Assembly (NCBI RefSeq): GCF_040712315.1
Contig: NC_134016.1
Location: forward strand, 50,736,986-50,800,985
Direction of reading: 5' to 3'
Origin: Castanea sativa
Lineage: Eukaryota > Streptophyta > Magnoliopsida > Fagales > Fagaceae
DNA: 64,000 nt
The notes under the pieces were generated by a model. That model was given only the letters and a program-made list of their open reading frames with translations. It was not told where the DNA came from and did not search any database. Position numbers and translations under genes: made by a program. Shown here piece after piece: positions 59,310 through 64,000 of the stretch. Within the stretch, counting starts at the first letter, position 1. The number at the start of each line of letters is the position of its first letter.

Positions 59310-61563
59310 TTAATGGAAGAAACAAAAGTTGTTGAAGAACCCAGACGGATTAAGAAATTTTTGTCTTTGGTCTTCCACATCACAGAATACACTAGCAATA
59401 TCCTGAAAATGATATGTTTGTAAGTGTTAATGTAAGTGTTAGCTAGGAAGACAAAAAAGGGTCTTTCTTATATCATATTCATTAGTATCTTATTAATGTT
59501 GGAAGGGCGTAGAGAAATATATGACTTTAGATGGATAAAGTACTTTGTGAGAAAGGATTATGGAGTAGTGTTGGAGCGTTCCTCTCACAATAGGTGAGCC
59601 CACACCACACATTTGTGAGATCTATGTATATTGCACTAGGGACACTCCATAAACCAGTCCCATAAATTTTTCATTTAGATGGGTTTATATATAGTGCATT
59701 TGAAATATGTACCTCAGATAAGGCATTTGGCCTTTGCCCATGTTGGAATAATGTTGAACCTGAATTGTCCACAATAGGATAGTTATTTGCAGTGGTAAGG
59801 GCTGTGGTTGTGGTTAATTCAGCAAAACCTGTGGGCTGTGTGGGGCTGCATTCTGTCATAGATGGCAGTGTTGAAACCATGCTACTTAATCCCTGAATAT
59901 AAATCCCTGTCAGAGATAAATAGAGAAAATTCGGGAAATGGATATGTATGCAAGGAAGAGATAGATTTTCCAAAGCTTCTTTACCTCTGGCCTGAGCATG
60001 AGTCCATCGAGGTCCATTCCAAAATCATAGAACATGGGATTCACTGAGGCAAGCTTCATTGAAAGGAACTGATACAATAACAAAAACATCATTGATATTA
60101 CTATAAATACCCTTTTTTAACAAGGCAATAGTAATTAACTAAAGAAACTTAGTTTAGTATTAATTACCTCAACTTGATTTTGTAGGGACTGAACATAATT
60201 GATTATCTCATCCAACATGAGGGCCTTTCCGGTTACCTTTTTTTATAAGCAAACCACATGAAGTTGTCAGAATGATACTCTATATTATAAGAAAGACAAA
60301 ATGAAGACAAAGAACAGAAAATTCACCTTGTCACAGCCCGGAACAAGTCTTTGTAATATCTTCATCCTTTCACTTATTTTCTCTCTTCTTACCTAGAACC
60401 ATTTGATAGAAAAGATACACAGTTAGAGATAATGTAGTTGTGGTCATAACAGATATTGGGGCAAGCTTTTGTAAAAATGGAGGAAAAACAAGTATGGCCC
60501 AAGAATTGGTCTTTTTTGTGACTAAAAATGGAGGAAAAACAAGTACAGACAAGATCTTAACAAAGAAGAAATTTGGAATACCAAACGAAAGAAACTGAAC
60601 AAAGTTAAACTATAACCTTATTTGATATTAGGTTGGAATTTCGTTTAACAACTTGGGTGCTCTATAAAACTTAACCATTAAGTAAAAATATTCGAAAACA
60701 GATCCTAATTAGTTTATTTATTGTGCATACACCTAATTTGCTTTCCAACAATTGAAACCAGTAAATCATTTTGTGTGGAAAAATTGGTGGGTGTTAAAGA
60801 ATGAATTGTACCCTTTCTGCTAGGCTGTGGCTATCAGTTGCCTGACCCCTCCTTGCTCTTACATGAATGTAACCTGTTGGAGGCTCTTCAGCAACTTTCT
60901 CCTGATCTTTCTTTTCAGCTTTAGACTTCTTCCCTTCTTCTTTCAGTGTACCATTGCATTTCCTTTGTTTCTTCATTATTCCTTCTGTCAGATTCTGATA
61001 AAATGTGCACCATTTTGACTATCAAATTTATATGACCAAAATATTCAAAAAACTTGAACATAAATCACAACCCGCATGCACAAAAAGATTTTATTTTTAT
61101 TAGACCTTTGCTACAGGCATCAAAAAACTGCACAGAATAATTTATATGACTAATTAATTTGAATTTTATATTATTTAACTTTAGAGTGTTCTACCTTAGA
61201 TTGAGTGAGAGAAGAAGCCTTATTTCTGCTCTTCCTCTTCTTCTCCATGGGAGTGACCTTCTGAGTAACTTGCTCACCGCTATCAAGCTTATCCACCACA
61301 ATTGAAGAATCTGTACTCTGCTTTTTGGTCACAGAAGGCTCATTATCACTAAAAGCAACCTTTGAGCTGTGTTCAAGACAGCTACTTTCGTGAATAGTAA
61401 CATCAACAGGAATCTCTTGCACAAGTTCAGGTGGGTAAAATTGAGAGAAACCGTTGGTGTTGAGATTTTCATCTTCCCCAAAGCTCGACATCTTAGTATT
61501 TGTTGACAAGAAATTTGAGTCAAGAATAAAAGAATTATTGTGGAGGTATGAAAAGGCTGCCAT
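59310..61563 (-). CDS. bHLH137: bHLH transcription factor, bHLH137-like (subfamily XII), 347 aa, 7 exons
   Basis: A nuclear DNA-binding protein of the BEE/CIB/bHLH137 clade. Exons on the minus strand: 61563-61195, 60994-60812, 60392-60327, 60236-60168, 60068-59985, 59892-59713, 59402-59310; each is a whole number of codons. The N-terminal half (1-123) is divergent; residues 140-160 are Lys-rich. The bHLH domain is at about 168-237: [20 protein letters not shown], then [20 protein letters not shown] and [20 protein letters not shown]. His179, Glu183 and Arg187 form the G-box-reading triad. The opening [17 protein letters not shown] and the C-terminal [17 protein letters not shown], encoded by a 93-nt last exon, fit bHLH137 (At5g50915, from memory). 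Intron 3 ends AAAG, an unusual but permitted acceptor. The last exon was found by splicing, not by frame length. Confidence 0.92.
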
Positions 61564-61710
61564 TTAAGAGCTATAGCTTTGAAATTGGAAATGGAATTGT
61601 TATGGAGAAAGTGATAGAAGAGAGAAAGCTGGTCTGGTGATACTTGAAGGCAGCCAAAGGTAGCAGTCAAGAAAAGTGGGTTTGAGTCTGTGACAAACTA
61701 AGAGGCAAGG

Positions 61711-61720
61711 TTTATATAAA
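61711..61720 (-). promoter_or_regulatory. TATA box of the bHLH gene
   Basis: TTTATATAAA reads TATATAAA on the minus strand, about 148 bp upstream of the bHLH start codon. It predicts a transcript start near 61680 and a 5' UTR of about 120 nt. Confidence 0.6.
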
Positions 61721-61727
61721 GTTCAGG

Positions 61728-61752
61728 GAGAGAGAGAGAGAGAGAGAGAGAG
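61728..61752. repeat. (GA)n microsatellite upstream of the bHLH gene
   Basis: About 12 GA units just upstream of the TATA box. On the transcribed strand it is a CT tract. It may bind GAGA-type BPC proteins; that is inference. Confidence 0.85.
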
Positions 61753-62738
61753 CTCTTCCCATGCAAAGCTTCTGTGCATTTGACTGGTCTTATCTTAGCA
61801 ATAATCTCTGGCTCTCTCTTAAATGAGCCCCCCCTAATAACAACAACAACAAGAAAAAAAAGACCGAAAAATGAATAGTATTTAGAAGTAAAAAAGAAGA
61901 AGAAGAATGAATAGTTGCATGGGGAAGGTGGGGATATTAATTAAAGATCTGAGGCTATATGTGTCTAGCTAGACCTGATTTCACTGCTCTGGGATAAGAA
62001 ACTAAGAAGCCCTTTATTGTACTTGTTTACTCTCAATAAGTTCTGAAATCTAGGTATCAGTTGTTTACCTCTATTAAACCTGCTCTAAGTAGTAGTGTCA
62101 GTAATTATTCACGTATAGGCTTCCTAGCTTCTGCTTAAGAAAAAAATCTAGGAAAACAATATTTATTATCACAACCGTTAACAATTTACCATGATAAAAT
62201 TGTGATAAAAGAAGAAGAAGTTATAGATGCCATGTTTATGAGGATAACTTTCAAACCCTTTTTATTATAAATAGAAAACTTAACTCTAGTTAAACCACTT
62301 CTTGTTTTTAGGTGAAAAGGAGTTAAATTAAGAAAAATCTTAGTGATATATCCAAATTTACAATATCTTTAACTGTCAACTTGTAATTTGTGTATTAAAA
62401 TCCACTTTTTCACCAAGTACCCATGTGCCCATGTTGTTCTCATGTATAGGAGTTGTAATTCAAATTACAAGTTAATACTTAAACATACTATGAAAATGGG
62501 TATAGATTTAGATGTGTCCATAATATTTACAAAGTTTAGGATAAAAAACACTATTGCAACTATCATTTGGCTGGTAATATAAGCATAAGGATCAAAATAC
62601 ATCACAAAAGGTTCCTAGTTACTAGTTAGAACACTTTCCTGCCTTAACCCAAAATGTCCGGATAAAAGATCATTTATTGATGCGTGTGTTGGATCTATAT
62701 GTCTCTTTAAAAGGCTAGAACAACAAACTATAATCATA

Positions 62739-63072
62739 GATCAACACACTATAAGGAGGAGACAAGTCAGTCGTTTTAGTAGACGTCAAATCAGCAATAC
62801 TAGACTACTAAGTGATCATTTACGTTTTTTACTCTAATTTTAATTTTTTATGTATAATTATCCTTTTATCTATATTTTTTTAAGCTCAATAAACTAATGA
62901 AACTGATCAAAACACTATATAAGGAGGAGACAATAAAGTCGTTTTAGTAGACGTCAAATCAGCAATTCTAGACTACTAAGTGATCATTTACGTTTGTAAC
63001 TCTAATTTTAATTTTTTATGTATAATTATTCTTTTATCTAATTTTTTATAAGCTCAATAAACTAATGAAACT
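62739..63072. repeat. Two-copy 166-bp tandem duplication
   Basis: Copies start at GATCAA in 62739 and 62905. Both contain AAGGAGGAGACAA, GTCGTTTTAGTAGACGTCAA, CTAGACTACTAAGTGATCAT and CTCAATAAACTAATGAAACT. They differ at about a dozen positions. Each copy carries a GACGTC palindrome (a bZIP C-box core). Confidence 0.9.
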
Positions 63073-63707
63073 AAATTATATTAAGAGTGTAAAAGATAAA
63101 TTATCATAAAACAGATGTCATAAGTTAAATTATTATTGTATTTATAAAATAAAGCATAAAAAAAGAAAAAAGAGAGGCTAATTATAAGAAGAGATCTTTT
63201 TCATTCCTTTCTTATTGTTTCTTTTTTGGGGAGGTAAGTATAAGAGATCCATTGTACGTCAAAAGTATAGGCATCGAAAATACATTGTTATTATTGGATT
63301 CTTGTGGCAAAATTGAAAGTACCCCATTATATGAATAGGAATCACATTCTGGGGTTGTCATTTAAAGCAGCCGATGGGTACCATCAAAGGTAAAAAGTTC
63401 ATTGTCAGTAGAAAGAGTTTACCATAGAGAGAGAGAGAGAGAGAGGACAATTAATACCTCCTCTTCTCTTTTTGCTGCTATTCAATAAGAAATTAAAAAA
63501 GAAGACAAAAATTACAAAGTATTTGATCATGGGCATTAACTGGCTTGCTAAAAACTTATTTCATTTTATATATTTTTAATTAATTCATTAATGATGGGAT
63601 AGTACATAGGTATTTCATATCCTGGCTAGAACTCTGGTTTATCTCTCTTCTTCATATATTAATGGGAGAGGCAGTGAACTTCTTGAAGCATATATATATC
63701 CCCCCCG

Positions 63708-63710
<3 letters not shown>

Positions 63711-63757
<47 letters not shown>
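63711..63757. repeat. (CT)n microsatellite
   Basis: About 23 CT units, preceded by a C-rich run. No gene attached. Confidence 0.95.
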
Positions 63758-63764
<7 letters not shown>

Positions 63765-64000
63765 TAAGACTTCCCATAAAGATAATTAGGCTATATTACA
63801 TGTCAGAGTACTCTTTTATAACTAGTTATAAACCTATAAGGTAAGGGATGAGTGAACCGCTGACTTATGTTTGGTCAGAAATTGTAGAGAAAATAAATGT
63901 TTTTTTTTTTGGTTGAGAGAATAGAAAAAATAAATATGATTGGTTTAAAGAGAGTGATTGTAGGATTTTACAACTTTATGTATATATATATACACGTGTG

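Larger units (their letters stand above)
61753..64000. other. Upstream flank of the bHLH gene, no further gene
   Basis: AT-rich. Holds the 166-bp tandem duplication (62739-63072), a GA tract (63427-63444) and a CT tract (63711-63757). No coding frame supported. Confidence 0.5.

Noticed and set aside
1..64000. Endogenous viral sequence or organelle insertion
   Set aside because: No reverse transcriptase, movement or coat protein-like frame and no chloroplast or mitochondrial gene was recognised by eye. A translated search would be decisive.

Overview
The window is nuclear DNA of a eudicot, most likely a woody tree. It is AT-rich. It carries intron-split genes whose proteins are recognisable plant families, long intergenic spaces full of low-complexity DNA, and small plant-type transposable elements. 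The small repeats resemble those of Fagaceae-like tree genomes, but the species cannot be fixed from sequence alone.

Five protein-coding genes can be read with confidence. From left to right they are: an intronless ARM-repeat protein (minus, 5.3-6.9 kb); a 12-exon serine palmitoyltransferase subunit LCB2 (plus, 22.9-27.0 kb, 489 aa after splicing by hand); an intronless SAM-domain protein (minus, 30.3-31.4 kb); a 12-exon GT29 sialyltransferase-like protein of the SIA2 type (minus, 36.2-40.9 kb, 440 aa); and a 7-exon bHLH transcription factor of the bHLH137 type (minus, 59.3-61.6 kb, 347 aa). In all three spliced models the exons join in frame at GT/AG borders and end at a stop. A microRNA169 precursor lies at 20.2-20.3 kb (plus), 2.5 kb upstream of LCB2.

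The spaces between genes hold mobile DNA. Three non-autonomous elements have perfect 8-bp target duplications and hAT-like ends: 21.9-22.5 kb (directly upstream of LCB2), 45.4-45.9 kb and 49.6-50.3 kb. A complete solo LTR (44.5-45.4 kb) abuts the second of these and shares its target site. A tRNA-derived SINE with a 16-bp target duplication sits at 10.2-10.4 kb, and two related shorter SINE-like units lie at 20.8 kb and inside LCB2 intron 2. There are also several fold-back MITEs, a decayed PIF/Harbinger-type NAM-associated gene (43.1-44.0 kb), and several local tandem duplications, the largest a three-copy array at 32.3-34.8 kb.

The gene order is informative. LCB2, SAM protein and SIA2 are also close neighbours in Arabidopsis (At3g48780, At3g48800, At3g48820; duplicate pair At5g23670/At5g23680). 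The flanking ARM-repeat and bHLH137 genes resemble another close Arabidopsis pair (At5g50900, At5g50915). The window therefore looks like an ancestral block that has been split in Arabidopsis. These locus numbers are from memory. LCB2 acts in sphingolipid synthesis at the ER and SIA2 in Golgi glycosylation; nothing in the sequence says that the five genes work in one pathway. I found no operon-like or defence-like system and no viral insertion.
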